From an uncultured Bartonella sp. (GTDB lineage Bacteria > Pseudomonadota > Alphaproteobacteria > Rhizobiales > Rhizobiaceae), in NCBI GenBank assembly GCA_943913205.1, contig CALTWN010000002.1:1-58242 (forward strand): a stretch of 58,242 bases of DNA, written 5' to 3'. Both the position numbers and the translations under genes were made by a program. Each line of letters opens with the position of its first letter. Positions within the stretch are counted from its first letter, which is position 1. Under the pieces are notes generated by a model. The model searched no databases. It was not told where the DNA came from and saw only the letters and a list, made by a program, of their open reading frames with translations. This document shows positions 25,382-34,227 of the stretch, piece after piece.

Positions 25382-26770
25382 ATGAGCTTAAGTAATGCTA
25401 TGAATATAGCTAGAAATTCACTAGATGATACACAAAAAAGAATGAGCATAGTTTCTCGTAATTTAAGTGGCGCGTCTGATGTTAATTATTCAAATAGAAC
25501 CATGACTACTCATCTACGTAATGATGGGAGTTGTTATACTACAATTAGGCGCGATGCGGATGATGGACTTTTAGCTGATTATTTAACTAAGCGCAGTAGA
25601 GCTTCGGGCGCATCAATTTTTTATAACGGTGCTTCGCAACTTAATGATATTTTTGGCGCGAGTGAGTTTGCACATTCACCTACAGAAGCTTTAGCAAAGT
25701 TTAAGCAGTCTATGCAAACTTATATAAGCCAGTCAGATAAAAAATCTACTTCACAGGCGGTTATTTCAAATGCACAAAATTTAGCTAATAGTTTAAATTT
25801 TGCCGCTAAAGAAATTCAAAAGCTACGTAAAGATACTGATGCAGAAGTTACAGAAGAAGTTAAAGATGTTAATAAGCTTTTACAACAACTTAAGGAAATA
25901 GAGGGGCATATAGTACATAATGATAGCGAAGATGTTTATAGCTATATGGATCAACGTGATGCTGTTTTAAAAGAACTTTCCGGTCATGTTTCTATCACAT
26001 TTACAAAGCATGATGATGGCTCTGTAGCTGTTTATGCCGCTAACGGTATTACATTATTTGATAAAGAACCAAGAGAGGTTACTTTTAATGCTACGCAGCT
26101 TAAACCGGGCGAGCCAGGCGGCGTTATCAAAATTGATGGCGTTCCATTAACCCATAGTAGTTTTGTGTCACCAAATGGCGACGGTACTTTAGGGAATTTA
26201 CTTAAATTCAGGGATGAGACATGTGTACAATATCAGAATCAGCTTGATTTAATTGCTGCTAATCTTGTTGGCTTATTCAACGGTAAGAAGGATAAAAACG
26301 TTAAGGGCTTAGATTTATTTCAGGTAGATTCAGTAACGGGGCCTGGTATGGCAGGCACTATACATGTGAATCCTAAATATATTACAGGGGCGAAAGGCGG
26401 AGATTCTACCTTGTTAGGCGATTCAAAAAATCTTCAAAAAATTATTGATGATATGTCGAAAACCGATCAGTTTGACTATGGTAATTATACTTCAGAAAAA
26501 TTAGGTTTACATGGGGGCCATTCTTTATTGTCATTTGCTAAAGAATCTTTAAGCTGGGTCGGTAGCCTAGTTAAAAATTCTAAAGAAGATAACGAATATA
26601 AAGTTACAATGTTTAATCATGCGGAACAAGTATTATCGAATCAAACTGGTGTCAATAAAGATGATGAATTGGCTATGATGGTTGAGATAGAGCAGAGTTA
26701 CGGTGCTTCGGCCAAGTTAATTTCTGCAGTTGGTAAAATGATGGACGACTTATTGGCAGCTATCAGGTAG
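25382..26770 (+). CDS. flgK: Flagellar hook-filament junction protein FlgK
   Basis: FlgK is the first junction zone between hook and filament. The 462-residue product has the N-terminal LSNAMNIARNSLDDTQKRMS and IVSRNLSGASDVNYSNRTMT, the segment PTEALAKFKQSMQTYISQSD, and the C-terminal ELAMMVEIEQSYGASAKLIS helix ending MMDDLLAAIR. I place the start at the ATG 25382, seven bases after GAGG. An upstream TTG is in frame but has no support. The usual short FlgK signature is diverged but clear. Confidence 0.94.
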   Translation: MSLSNAMNIARNSLDDTQKRMSIVSRNLSGASDVNYSNRTMTTHLRNDGSCYTTIRRDADDGLLADYLTKRSRASGASIFYNGASQLNDIFGASEFAHSPTEALAKFKQSMQTYISQSDKKSTSQAVISNAQNLANSLNFAAKEIQKLRKDTDAEVTEEVKDVNKLLQQLKEIEGHIVHNDSEDVYSYMDQRDAVLKELSGHVSITFTKHDDGSVAVYAANGITLFDKEPREVTFNATQLKPGEPGGVIKIDGVPLTHSSFVSPNGDGTLGNLLKFRDETCVQYQNQLDLIAANLVGLFNGKKDKNVKGLDLFQVDSVTGPGMAGTIHVNPKYITGAKGGDSTLLGDSKNLQKIIDDMSKTDQFDYGNYTSEKLGLHGGHSLLSFAKESLSWVGSLVKNSKEDNEYKVTMFNHAEQVLSNQTGVNKDDELAMMVEIEQSYGASAKLISAVGKMMDDLLAAIR

Positions 26771-26855
26771 AGATATTTACTATGCTGTATGCTGTCTTTG
26801 TTAAGATTTTTTATTATAGAGGTTTATATTATTTGTTTAATTAAGGAGATTTGTT

Positions 26856-27899
26856 ATGAAAATAGGTAAATTGTCTAGTTTCAGTACTGGAAATTTTATG
26901 CGAGAATGGGTGTCATATGCGCGAAGAGAGCTGAATGAAGCTGGATTTGAAGCAACTACAAGTAGGCGCTATGATATGAGTGGTGATTTAGGATATAAAA
27001 TAGGTAGACTTGCTGATATTGCTAATCAAAGGGGCTCTTATCAAGCTTTTAAGACATCTAATGGAGTTATTACAGATAAGTTAGACTTTGTACAAAAATC
27101 TATAGCTTCTATTTTTAATGCTGATAGTCATAACCCTGGTCCTTTTCAATTTTTTATAACTTCATTACTTGCAACTACATCAGCATCCAATAGAACTGCC
27201 GTTAAAGGGGCCGCGGATTCTTTTATGGGGGCGTTGAATTCTAGTTTAAATTCAACTTATGATGGTGAGTATGTTTTTGGCGGTATTAAAAATCAACAAC
27301 CTCCTTTGAAAAATTTGCAAAAAGCTGTGTCTGCAATAAAGGATGCGTATAAAAAATATCTTAATGGAAAAGATCCATCTAAGGCATCGGCAGAAGATGT
27401 AAAAGGTTTTTTGAATGGAAAAGTTTTTAATGATTTTTTTGAGGGCAAACAATGGAGCAACCTTTTTTCAAACGCAACTGATGAAAGAGTGCAAAATCGT
27501 ATTTCTGAAGCTGGTGAGTCGGTAGAAGAAACTTCTTCAATTAACGCTTTTAAAAATGCTATAAAATCTGTTATGATGGTCGAGGTTGTTTTTGATCCTG
27601 ATATGTCTGATAACGCCCGTAAAGAATTGATGCAAACTACAGGTAAATATGCTGCCGGTGATGGTATGACTGCATTCCTCACTGAGCAAATGCGTTTAGG
27701 TTCTGCACAAAATCGTATTAAACAGATGGATGAATTTTATGATGTTCGTTTAAAAGTTTTAAATAGTGCAGATATTAAGTTAGGTGGAGTTAGCCAAGAT
27801 GATGTTGCATTTCGCGAAAATGAATTACAGATGTCATTAGATATAGCTCTTCAGATTAGCTCTAAATTATATAACTTGTCTTTGTTGAAATATTTGTGA
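26856..27899 (+). CDS. flgL: Flagellar hook-filament junction protein FlgL
   Basis: FlgL is the second junction protein and resembles flagellin at its ends. The 347-residue product has the N-terminal region with MSGDLGYKIGRLADIANQRG and the typical FNSSLNSTYDGEYVFGGIKN motif (at about residues 128-150). The C-terminus QMSLDIALQISSKLYNLSLL folds back as in flagellin-like proteins. AAGGAG lies a few bases before the ATG. It lies between flgK and flaF as in other Rhizobiales. Confidence 0.93.
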   Translation: MKIGKLSSFSTGNFMREWVSYARRELNEAGFEATTSRRYDMSGDLGYKIGRLADIANQRGSYQAFKTSNGVITDKLDFVQKSIASIFNADSHNPGPFQFFITSLLATTSASNRTAVKGAADSFMGALNSSLNSTYDGEYVFGGIKNQQPPLKNLQKAVSAIKDAYKKYLNGKDPSKASAEDVKGFLNGKVFNDFFEGKQWSNLFSNATDERVQNRISEAGESVEETSSINAFKNAIKSVMMVEVVFDPDMSDNARKELMQTTGKYAAGDGMTAFLTEQMRLGSAQNRIKQMDEFYDVRLKVLNSADIKLGGVSQDDVAFRENELQMSLDIALQISSKLYNLSLLKYL

Positions 27900-27937
27900 A
27901 TTTATTCTATTAACTCTGAGCTTTGGAGAGATTTTTT

Positions 27938-28291
27938 ATGTATCATATGCGTTATTCTGATGTTGTGGAAGAGAGTGGTATTAGCGCAAGAGAGCGTGAA
28001 AGCGCCCTTTTTAATCGTTGCATAGAAAAATTAATAGAAGTTCAGGTTCATAATATTAATTCACCTATAGTTATAGAAGCTGCTGATTTTATCGAAGGTT
28101 TTTGGATTGCCCTAATAGAAGATCTTGGTCGTGAAGATAACCATCTTTCTAATCACTTAAAGGCATCTATAATTTCTATCGGTATATATGTTATGAAAGA
28201 GATGAATAATTTACGTAACGGCGTTCATGTGGATATTCCTACTCTTATTGATATATCAAGTTCTTTACGCGATGGTTTAGCTATAAACTAA
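27938..28291 (+). CDS. flaF: Flagellar biosynthesis regulator FlaF
   Basis: FlaF is an alphaproteobacterial protein that promotes flagellin export or synthesis and works opposite to FlbT. The 117-residue product contains SARERESALFNRCIEKLIEV and, near the end, VMKEMNNLRNGVHVDIPTLI, the conserved C-terminal FlaF pattern with LIDISSSLRDGL. I place the start at ATG 27938 because GGAGAG lies seven bases upstream. It is directly followed by flbT, the standard pair. No membrane segment or signal is present. Confidence 0.92.
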   Translation: MYHMRYSDVVEESGISARERESALFNRCIEKLIEVQVHNINSPIVIEAADFIEGFWIALIEDLGREDNHLSNHLKASIISIGIYVMKEMNNLRNGVHVDIPTLIDISSSLRDGLAIN

Positions 28292-28337
28292 ACTTATAAT
28301 ATTAACGATATAGTGGTTTAGTATAATAGGAATTTTT

Positions 28338-28733
28338 ATGAAAATTACTTTAAAGCCTGGTGAAAAACTTTTTTTGAATGGTGCTGTAGTAAGAAGTGAT
28401 AAAAAAATTACTTTAGAACTTGTAAATGATGCAGTTTTTCTATTAGAAAATCATGTTATGCAAAAAGAAGAAACCGATACACCACTAAAACAATTATACT
28501 TTACAGGACAAATTATGCTTATGGATCCTCAGTGTGGTGTGGAGACCTTTCCTATATTTGTAGATATGCTGTCTAAATTATTAAAAACTTTTTCTGATTC
28601 TACTATTTTATTTAGTCTTAAGGATTGTGCGGATTTGGCTCAAAAAGGTAAAATTTTTGAGATTTTAAAAATTGTTCGAGGCTTATTCTCAAGAGAGGCC
28701 GAAATAATGAATAATAGTTTTTTAAAAAAGTAA
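28338..28733 (+). CDS. flbT: Flagellin translation regulator FlbT
   Basis: FlbT binds the 5' untranslated region of flagellin mRNA. It represses translation in Caulobacter and activates it in Brucella. The 131-residue product starts MKITLKPGEKLFLNGAVVRS and continues with KITLELVNDAVFLLENHVMQ and LYFTGQIMLMDP, all typical of FlbT. The length is normal. The likely target is the flagellin gene at 37787-38704, whose leader can pair across its ribosome-binding site, which is inference. Confidence 0.95.
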   Translation: MKITLKPGEKLFLNGAVVRSDKKITLELVNDAVFLLENHVMQKEETDTPLKQLYFTGQIMLMDPQCGVETFPIFVDMLSKLLKTFSDSTILFSLKDCADLAQKGKIFEILKIVRGLFSREAEIMNNSFLKK

Positions 28734-28797
28734 CGTTCGCGTAAGCTTCGGTTTGTAGGATAATGGTATTAATTCAAGGTAAAATGGCGGTTCAAAC

Positions 28798-29313
28798 ATG
28801 ATTATTAATCCTTTAAGTGGTATTTCACCTAGCGCTGCGAATGAAATGACTAAAGCTAAAGCTGGGGGAGCTGCTCCTACTGCGGATTACAATATGTTTC
28901 TTAAATTGCTGATTGCTCAGCTTAAAAATCAAGATCCGACTGCACCATCTGATCCAACTAAATATATTTCTCAGTTGGCTTCTTTTTCTGCTGTAGAGGA
29001 AGCAACAAAAACTAATAAAAAACTTGATGATTTATTTCTTAGTAATTTGACTTCCATAGCTGGATCTTTTGTGGGAAAACATGTAGCTACACAAGATGGT
29101 AAACATGAAGGTGATATTAAATCTGTTCAAATCTTTAGTGATGGTGTAGTAGCAGAATTAATGGATGGCACAAAAGTTCTTTTAGGACCCGGCGATGTTA
29201 TCAGTGAACCTAAAGGTAAACACGATAAAAAACCAGATGAAGCTGTTGCAAGTAATTCTAAAATTTCAAATTCTGTTGAAGCTATCTTGGATATGCTAGG
29301 TAAAAGCGCATAA
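28798..29313 (+). CDS. flgD: Flagellar hook assembly scaffold FlgD
   Basis: FlgD caps the growing hook. The 171-residue product has the diagnostic N-terminal segment YNMFLKLLIAQLKNQDPTAP and DPTKYISQLASFSAVEEATK. It ends early, lacking the long C-terminal Ig-like/Tudor portion of enteric FlgD, as is usual in rhizobia. A short domain (SFVGKHVATQDG, VVAELMDGTKVLLG) remains. The gene is between flbT and fliQ. Confidence 0.94.
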   Translation: MIINPLSGISPSAANEMTKAKAGGAAPTADYNMFLKLLIAQLKNQDPTAPSDPTKYISQLASFSAVEEATKTNKKLDDLFLSNLTSIAGSFVGKHVATQDGKHEGDIKSVQIFSDGVVAELMDGTKVLLGPGDVISEPKGKHDKKPDEAVASNSKISNSVEAILDMLGKSA

Positions 29314-29386
29314 TATTTATAAAATTATTGTGTTTTTTATAAATAAAGCTATATTTTAATTATGTTATTGTTAAGAAAATACAGCT

Positions 29387-29653
29387 ATGAATAGAGCTGA
29401 CGCTATTGAGCTTACGACTAAAGCGATATGGACAGTTATGGTTGTTTGCGGTCCTGCGGTTGCTGCGGCTATGCTTATAGGTATATTGGTTGCCTTGTTT
29501 CAAGCTCTTACACAAATTCAGGAAGTTACTCTTACTTTTGTACCTAAAATTTTGGTGGTGCTACTAACTTTAGCTTTTACTGCTCCTTTTATAGGCGGGC
29601 AAATAGCCTCTTATACTCAGCTAGTTTATAGCCATATTGAAAGCGGCTTTTAG
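29387..29653 (+). CDS. fliQ: Flagellar export gate protein FliQ
   Basis: FliQ is a small two-helix component of the export gate. The 88-residue product has MNRADAIELTTKAIWTVMVV, then two hydrophobic helices around AAMLIGILVALFQALTQIQE and VTLTFVPKILVVLLTLAFTA. The LTQIQEVTLTFVPKI motif is diagnostic. It is the last flagellar gene on this strand. In relatives flhA and fliR follow, but here a 377-base non-coding stretch and ppx follow. Confidence 0.97.
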   Translation: MNRADAIELTTKAIWTVMVVCGPAVAAAMLIGILVALFQALTQIQEVTLTFVPKILVVLLTLAFTAPFIGGQIASYTQLVYSHIESGF

Positions 29654-30030
29654 ATATTTTGCATAGAAAATTTTATTCAAATTATTAATTTATAGTTTAA
29701 TATTATTCAAATTTACACATTTCTTAGTTAATGCTGCAATAATATTTTTGTGAAGGCGGCTATTTAAACTATTATTTATTAGAGATGAATTTAAGGCTAA
29801 ATCTGTGCGCGTGCTTATGTAAGTGCCTATAACTATGTATGTAGCACATAGATTAAATTTTTAAAATCTATAAGCTATATATTGCTTGCTAGACAATAAA
29901 ATAGCTATACTATATTGTGCATTTTTTCCTTTAAGTTTGATAAAATATATATTTTATATTGGTAGTTTTTTAAAATACAAGTTTTGTGATACTATATATA
30001 ATTAAGTTGGGTTTATATGATAGAGGTAGC
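29654..30030 (+). other. Non-coding gap between the flagellar cluster and ppx
   Basis: The 377 bases are very AT-rich with no ORF longer than about 15 codons on the strands I read. Near the right end lie an 18-bp perfect AT palindrome (29940-29957) and a TATAAT at 29997-30002 that may be the ppx -10. No recognisable remnant of flhA or fliR is visible, and no clear terminator stem follows fliQ. Confidence 0.5.
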
Positions 30031-30987
30031 ATGGCTTTAAAACAAAAAACTTATGCTGCTATAGATTTGGGCACCAATAATTGTAGACTTTCTGTAGCTA
30101 TAAATGATAAAGATGGTTGCGGTGAATATAAAATTATAGAACGTTATTCAAGCCAAATAAAGTTAGGTGAGGGGTTAGACGCTTCTGGTTATTTGAGCGA
30201 ACAAGCTATAAATCGTGCTATTGAAGCTCTTCTTGTATGCAAGCAACGTTTTGAAAAGTATCATATTTATAAAGCCAGATATGTAGCAACTGAGGCTTGT
30301 AGAATAGCTAAAAATAGTGCATATTTTTTAAATCGTGTTTATAAAGAAACTTCTATTAAATTAGAAATAGTAAGTAAGGAAGAGGAGGCAAAACTTGCTG
30401 TTTTAGCATGTCGAGATATGATAATAAAATCTGAACAGCCTATTTTATTATTTGATATTGGCGGCGGCTCTTCGCAATTATGTTTTATAAAATATCCATA
30501 CCAAGCAACTATTGATTATATTATGGGGTTAGAAATAGGTGTGGTAAATATGGTAGAAAGATTTAATCATATAAAAAATAGTTTTGAACGATTTAACTTA
30601 ATAAAGTCTTATGTAGTAAATCAGATTAAGGATATTATGATAAATCAAGCGACTCGCGATTTTTTATATAATATAAGTTACGATATGATTGGCACATCTG
30701 GTACCGCTACTACCTTAGGAGCGCTTTATTTAAATTTAGATTATTATGACAGAAAAAAAACTGATGGTCTTTGGATGAAACAAAGCGAAGTAAAAAAAAT
30801 AATTGATACTATAATATCTTATGATAGCAGTATAATAGCTAAAAATCCTTGCATAGGTCAGGAACGTGCCGATTTAGTTTTAGCGGGTTGTGGTATTTTA
30901 AGTGCTATTATGGATTTATGGCCTGGGCAAAAATTAAGAGCGGCAGATAGAGGGCTGCGTGAGGGTATTATTTTACAGCTTATTTAA
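30031..30987 (+). CDS. ppx: Ppx/GppA family exopolyphosphatase
   Basis: This enzyme hydrolyses polyphosphate and/or pppGpp. The 318-residue product starts TYAAIDLGTNNCRLSVAIND, the phosphate-1 loop of the ASKHA fold. It also has the FDIGGGSSQLCFI phosphate-2 loop and GTSGTATTLGALYLNLDYYD, and closes with RAADRGLREGIIL. Only the catalytic core is present, without the C-terminal HD domain of enteric Ppx. I place the start at ATG 30031 because AGAGGT lies upstream. It is followed by rlmE, as in other Rhizobiales, so Ppx versus GppA specificity remains open. Confidence 0.88.
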   Translation: MALKQKTYAAIDLGTNNCRLSVAINDKDGCGEYKIIERYSSQIKLGEGLDASGYLSEQAINRAIEALLVCKQRFEKYHIYKARYVATEACRIAKNSAYFLNRVYKETSIKLEIVSKEEEAKLAVLACRDMIIKSEQPILLFDIGGGSSQLCFIKYPYQATIDYIMGLEIGVVNMVERFNHIKNSFERFNLIKSYVVNQIKDIMINQATRDFLYNISYDMIGTSGTATTLGALYLNLDYYDRKKTDGLWMKQSEVKKIIDTIISYDSSIIAKNPCIGQERADLVLAGCGILSAIMDLWPGQKLRAADRGLREGIILQLI

Positions 30988-31010
30988 TGAATTATGAAAA
31001 GTAATTATTT

Positions 31011-31766
31011 ATGATAAAAACATTAAAATCACAATTTAGTAAAGGATTGGTATTAGGGAAAAAAGGCTCAAATTCCAGTATAAAAAAATCTGATATAGTT
31101 ATTGCGCCGAATGTTCGTATGCTTCATGTTAAGGTAAAGAAAAAAGCCGGTACTATAAAAAACTCTTCACGTTTGTGGTTACAACGTCATTTAAATGATC
31201 CTTATGTTCTTCAATCTAAAATAGATGGTTATCGTTCGAGAGCGGCATATAAATTGCTTGAAATAAATCAGCAATTTAAATTTTTGAAACCATACCAAAA
31301 AATTATAGATTTAGGAGCGGCGCCTGGTGGGTGGTCGCAAGTGGTAAGTGCTGTAGCACATACGAAGGTAGTAGCTATAGATTTATTACCAATTCAAGGT
31401 TTAGAAAATGTGCTATGCTTAGAAATGGACTTTTTACAAAAAGATACTAAAGAAAAATTATTAACAGAGCTTGGTGACGCCCCAGACATAGTTTTAAGTG
31501 ATATGGCGGCCAATACTACGGGCCATAGAAAAACCGACCATTACCGTACTATGTATTTATGTGAAGAAGCAGCAGAATTTGCGATTGATGTTTTAAAAGA
31601 AGGGGGGCATTTTTTAGCAAAAACCTTCCAAGGCGGCGCAGAAGCTACCTTGCTAGATAAGCTAAAAAGGCACTTTGTAAAAGTTCATCATGTGAAGCCT
31701 TTAGCTAGCCGTGCAGCTTCGGTTGAGTTATATATTTTGGCGCTAAATTTTAAAGGTAAGCAATAA
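31011..31766 (+). CDS. rlmE: 23S rRNA 2'-O-methyltransferase RlmE (FtsJ/RrmJ)
   Basis: RlmE methylates U2552 in the A loop of 23S rRNA. The 251-residue product has a 60-residue basic N-terminal extension, then YRSRAAYKLLEINQQF, the SAM-binding KIIDLGAAPGGWSQVV, the catalytic-site Asp in DIVLSDMAANTTGHRKTDHY, and the Lys of GGHFLAKTFQGG. That matches the K-D-K-E core of the family. It ends one base before obgE, so the ppx-rlmE-obgE-nadD genes form an operon. Confidence 0.96.
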   Translation: MIKTLKSQFSKGLVLGKKGSNSSIKKSDIVIAPNVRMLHVKVKKKAGTIKNSSRLWLQRHLNDPYVLQSKIDGYRSRAAYKLLEINQQFKFLKPYQKIIDLGAAPGGWSQVVSAVAHTKVVAIDLLPIQGLENVLCLEMDFLQKDTKEKLLTELGDAPDIVLSDMAANTTGHRKTDHYRTMYLCEEAAEFAIDVLKEGGHFLAKTFQGGAEATLLDKLKRHFVKVHHVKPLASRAASVELYILALNFKGKQ

Positions 31767-31767
31767 T

Positions 31768-32757
31768 ATGAAGTTTTTAGATCAGGCTAAAATTTATATA
31801 AAATCTGGAGCAGGTGGTGCGGGAGCAGTTTCGTTTCGTCGTGAAAAATGTTTAGAATTTGGTGGACCAGATGGCGGCGATGGTGGTAGAGGAGGCGATG
31901 TTTGGGCTGAGGTTGCAGATGGACTTAATACACTTATTGATTACCGATACCAACAGCATTTTAAAGCTAAAACAGGAATGCACGGTATGGGACGAAATAA
32001 AACCGGTGCAAAAGGGGCAGATGTTATATTAAAGCTACCTTTGGGTACGCAAATTTATGAAGAAGATAATGAAACATTAATTTGCGATTTAGAGCAAAAA
32101 GGGCAACGCTTTCGTCTGTTAAAGGGCGGAAATGGTGGTTTTGGTAATTTGCATTTTACTAGCTCTAAAAATAGGGCGCCAAGGCACGCAAATCCTGGCT
32201 TGCCTTCTATTGAAAAAACCATATGGTTGCGTTTAAAGCTTATTGCTGATGCGGGGCTTTTAGGTTTGCCCAATGCGGGTAAATCTACATTTTTAGCTAG
32301 TGTTACGTCGGCTAAACCCAAAATAGCTGATTATCCTTTTACAACTCTTTATCCACAATTAGGCGTGGTTCGCAAAAATGACGATGAGTTCGTGTTAGCA
32401 GATATACCTGGGTTAATAGAAGGAGCACATGTTGGCGTAGGTATTGGTGATAGATTTTTAGGCCATGTTGAACGATGCAAGATTTTACTGCATTTGGTAA
32501 GTGTGCGAAGTGAAAATATTATTAAAGATTATACAATTATTCGAAAAGAGCTAAAATTATACTCGGAAGATTTATATAATAAAATGGAGATTGTGGCTTT
32601 AAGTCAATGTGATATAGTAACTAACTCTGAAGCAAAAGAAAAAGCACAGGAATTATCAAATGCAATAGGCAAGCCGGTAAAAATATTATCTTCGGTAACC
32701 AAAGAAGGAGTTAGCGATATTTTATATAAAATTTTAAGTGAGATAAAAGAAATATAA
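31768..32757 (+). CDS. obgE: Obg-family GTPase CgtA/ObgE
   Basis: Obg GTPases act in 50S ribosome maturation and stress responses. The 329-residue product has the glycine-rich Obg fold (SGAGGAGAVSFRREKCLEFG, GPDGGDGGRGGDVWAEV), then the G1 loop GLPNAGKST, the G3 motif DIPGL and TTLYPQLG. The usual NKxD is partly altered (ALSQCDIV). It abuts nadD directly (TAA followed by ATG). The protein ends without a long C-terminal extension. Confidence 0.96.
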   Translation: MKFLDQAKIYIKSGAGGAGAVSFRREKCLEFGGPDGGDGGRGGDVWAEVADGLNTLIDYRYQQHFKAKTGMHGMGRNKTGAKGADVILKLPLGTQIYEEDNETLICDLEQKGQRFRLLKGGNGGFGNLHFTSSKNRAPRHANPGLPSIEKTIWLRLKLIADAGLLGLPNAGKSTFLASVTSAKPKIADYPFTTLYPQLGVVRKNDDEFVLADIPGLIEGAHVGVGIGDRFLGHVERCKILLHLVSVRSENIIKDYTIIRKELKLYSEDLYNKMEIVALSQCDIVTNSEAKEKAQELSNAIGKPVKILSSVTKEGVSDILYKILSEIKEI

Positions 32758-33366
32758 ATGGCAAAAATATATTTAAATGATATGCCATTTTCCCAGCCAA
32801 ATGATATTATAGGAGTTTTTGGCGGTAGTTTTAATCCACCTCATGAAGGACATTTGTTGGTTGCTAGATATGCAATGAAATATTTAGGTTTAACTCGTTT
32901 ATGGTGGATGGTCTCGCCTGGAAATCCACTTAAAGATAATAGCTTTTTACCACAGATTGAATATCGTATAAAACTATGTGAAAACTTACTTCAAAATGAA
33001 AATTATATAGATATAACAGGCTTTGAATATTCTATAAAGGCTTTTACTTCTTTTGATACTATAAAATATATATTAAATCATAAAAAAACTGAGCGTTTTA
33101 TTTGGGTAATGGGGGGGGATAGTTTATTAAATTTTCATCATTGGTATAAATGGAAAGATATAGCTAAAATGCTACCCATAGCAATTGTTAATAGGCCAAT
33201 TGCACTTAATCCGCATATTAATTCTGTTTTTGCTAAAAAATATATAAATAACCTTATTCCTAAGGCTGAAATATATAATTTAGCTTTTAAAAAACCTCCT
33301 GCATGGTGTTATTTGCAAGGAAATGTTTCATATTTATCTTCAACGCAATTACGTAAAATTAAGTAA
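32758..33366 (+). CDS. nadD: Nicotinate-nucleotide adenylyltransferase NadD
   Basis: NadD makes deamido-NAD from nicotinate mononucleotide and ATP. The 202-residue product has GVFGGSFNPPHEGHLLVARY, with the HxGH nucleotidyltransferase motif. It also has WMVSPGNPLK, VMGGDSLLNFHHWYKWKDIA and a C-terminal LSSTQLRK (ISSTxxR-type). It starts directly after the obgE stop and continues into rsfS after 13 bases. Confidence 0.95.
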   Translation: MAKIYLNDMPFSQPNDIIGVFGGSFNPPHEGHLLVARYAMKYLGLTRLWWMVSPGNPLKDNSFLPQIEYRIKLCENLLQNENYIDITGFEYSIKAFTSFDTIKYILNHKKTERFIWVMGGDSLLNFHHWYKWKDIAKMLPIAIVNRPIALNPHINSVFAKKYINNLIPKAEIYNLAFKKPPAWCYLQGNVSYLSSTQLRKIK

Positions 33367-33379
33367 AGAAAGTTATATA

Positions 33380-33724
33380 ATGACTATTAAAAAACCTATA
33401 AAAGAATTAATTATAAATGTTTTAAATGAACATAAGGCGCTTGACGTAGTTAGCTTCGATATAAAAGTAACTAGTTTAGCTGATAATGTTGTGATAGCTA
33501 CTGGTACTTCAAATCGCCATATTCGTGCATTGAGCGAGCATTTACTAATTTTGCTGAAGGAAAATGGTGTTAAAAATATTTTAATTGAAGGCTTGGAAGA
33601 TTGCAATTGGGTGTTAATTGATATTGGTGATGAAGTGATACATATTTTATCTAATGAAATGCGTAGCTTCTATAATTTGGAGGGTATATTTCAAAATATT
33701 TCTCAAAAACAAAGTTATGCTTAG
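33380..33724 (+). CDS. rsfS: Ribosome silencing factor RsfS
   Basis: RsfS binds uL14 and keeps ribosomal subunits apart when nutrients are scarce. The 114-residue product has LDVVSFDIKVTSLADNVVIA, TGTSNRHIRALSEHLL, and the C-terminal WVLIDIGDEVIHILSNEMRS followed by FYNLEGIF, all diagnostic. I choose ATG 33380. A longer in-frame reading into nadD would add 19 residues with no family support. It precedes rlmH, the usual neighbour. Confidence 0.95.
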   Translation: MTIKKPIKELIINVLNEHKALDVVSFDIKVTSLADNVVIATGTSNRHIRALSEHLLILLKENGVKNILIEGLEDCNWVLIDIGDEVIHILSNEMRSFYNLEGIFQNISQKQSYA

Positions 33725-33742
33725 TATAAAAGGAAGTAGAGA

Positions 33743-34225
33743 TTGCAATTAACTTTGTTTGTGGTAGGAAAATTAAAGAAAAATGCAACAACTATGTTGT
33801 TTGAACAATATTACAATAGAATACATAATATTGCTAAAAACATAGGAATTACTAATATTATTCTAAAAGAAATAAGTGAAAGTAAACAGCATGATGCGGC
33901 CTTACGTTGTATAGAAGAGGGCAAAAAATTATTAGCTTTGGTAAATGATGGTACAAGACTCATAATCTGTGATGAATTAGGTATAAATTTAAACTCAAAA
34001 GAATTTTCAGCAAAGCTACTAAAAGAAATTAGTATGGCAACTAATAATATTATTTTTGCAATTGGTGGAGCGGATGGCTTTAGTATGGCTGTAAAAGAAG
34101 CTGCGCATGGTTCTATAAGTTTCGGTAAGCTTACTTGGCCGCATCAATTAGCCCGTATTATGTTAGTTGAACAAATATACCGAGCTATAACCATAACTTT
34201 AAACCATCCATATCACAGAGATTAA
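33743..34225 (+). CDS. rlmH: 23S rRNA pseudouridine-1915 N3-methyltransferase RlmH
   Basis: RlmH methylates pseudouridine 1915 in helix 69. The 160-residue product has MQLTLFVVGKLKK at the start, LIICDELGINLNSKEFSAKL, the knot segment FAIGGADGFS, and the signature SFGKLTWPHQLARIMLVEQI, ending ITLNHPYHRD. The start is TTG at 33743, with AAAGGAAGT upstream. It is followed by the envC-like gene after two bases. Confidence 0.97.
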   Translation: MQLTLFVVGKLKKNATTMLFEQYYNRIHNIAKNIGITNIILKEISESKQHDAALRCIEEGKKLLALVNDGTRLIICDELGINLNSKEFSAKLLKEISMATNNIIFAIGGADGFSMAVKEAAHGSISFGKLTWPHQLARIMLVEQIYRAITITLNHPYHRD

Positions 34226-34227
34226 TA

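Noticed and set aside
29940..29957. 18-bp AT palindrome before ppx
   Set aside because: Pure A/T palindromes are expected by chance in such AT-rich spacer DNA, with no neighbour that explains it.
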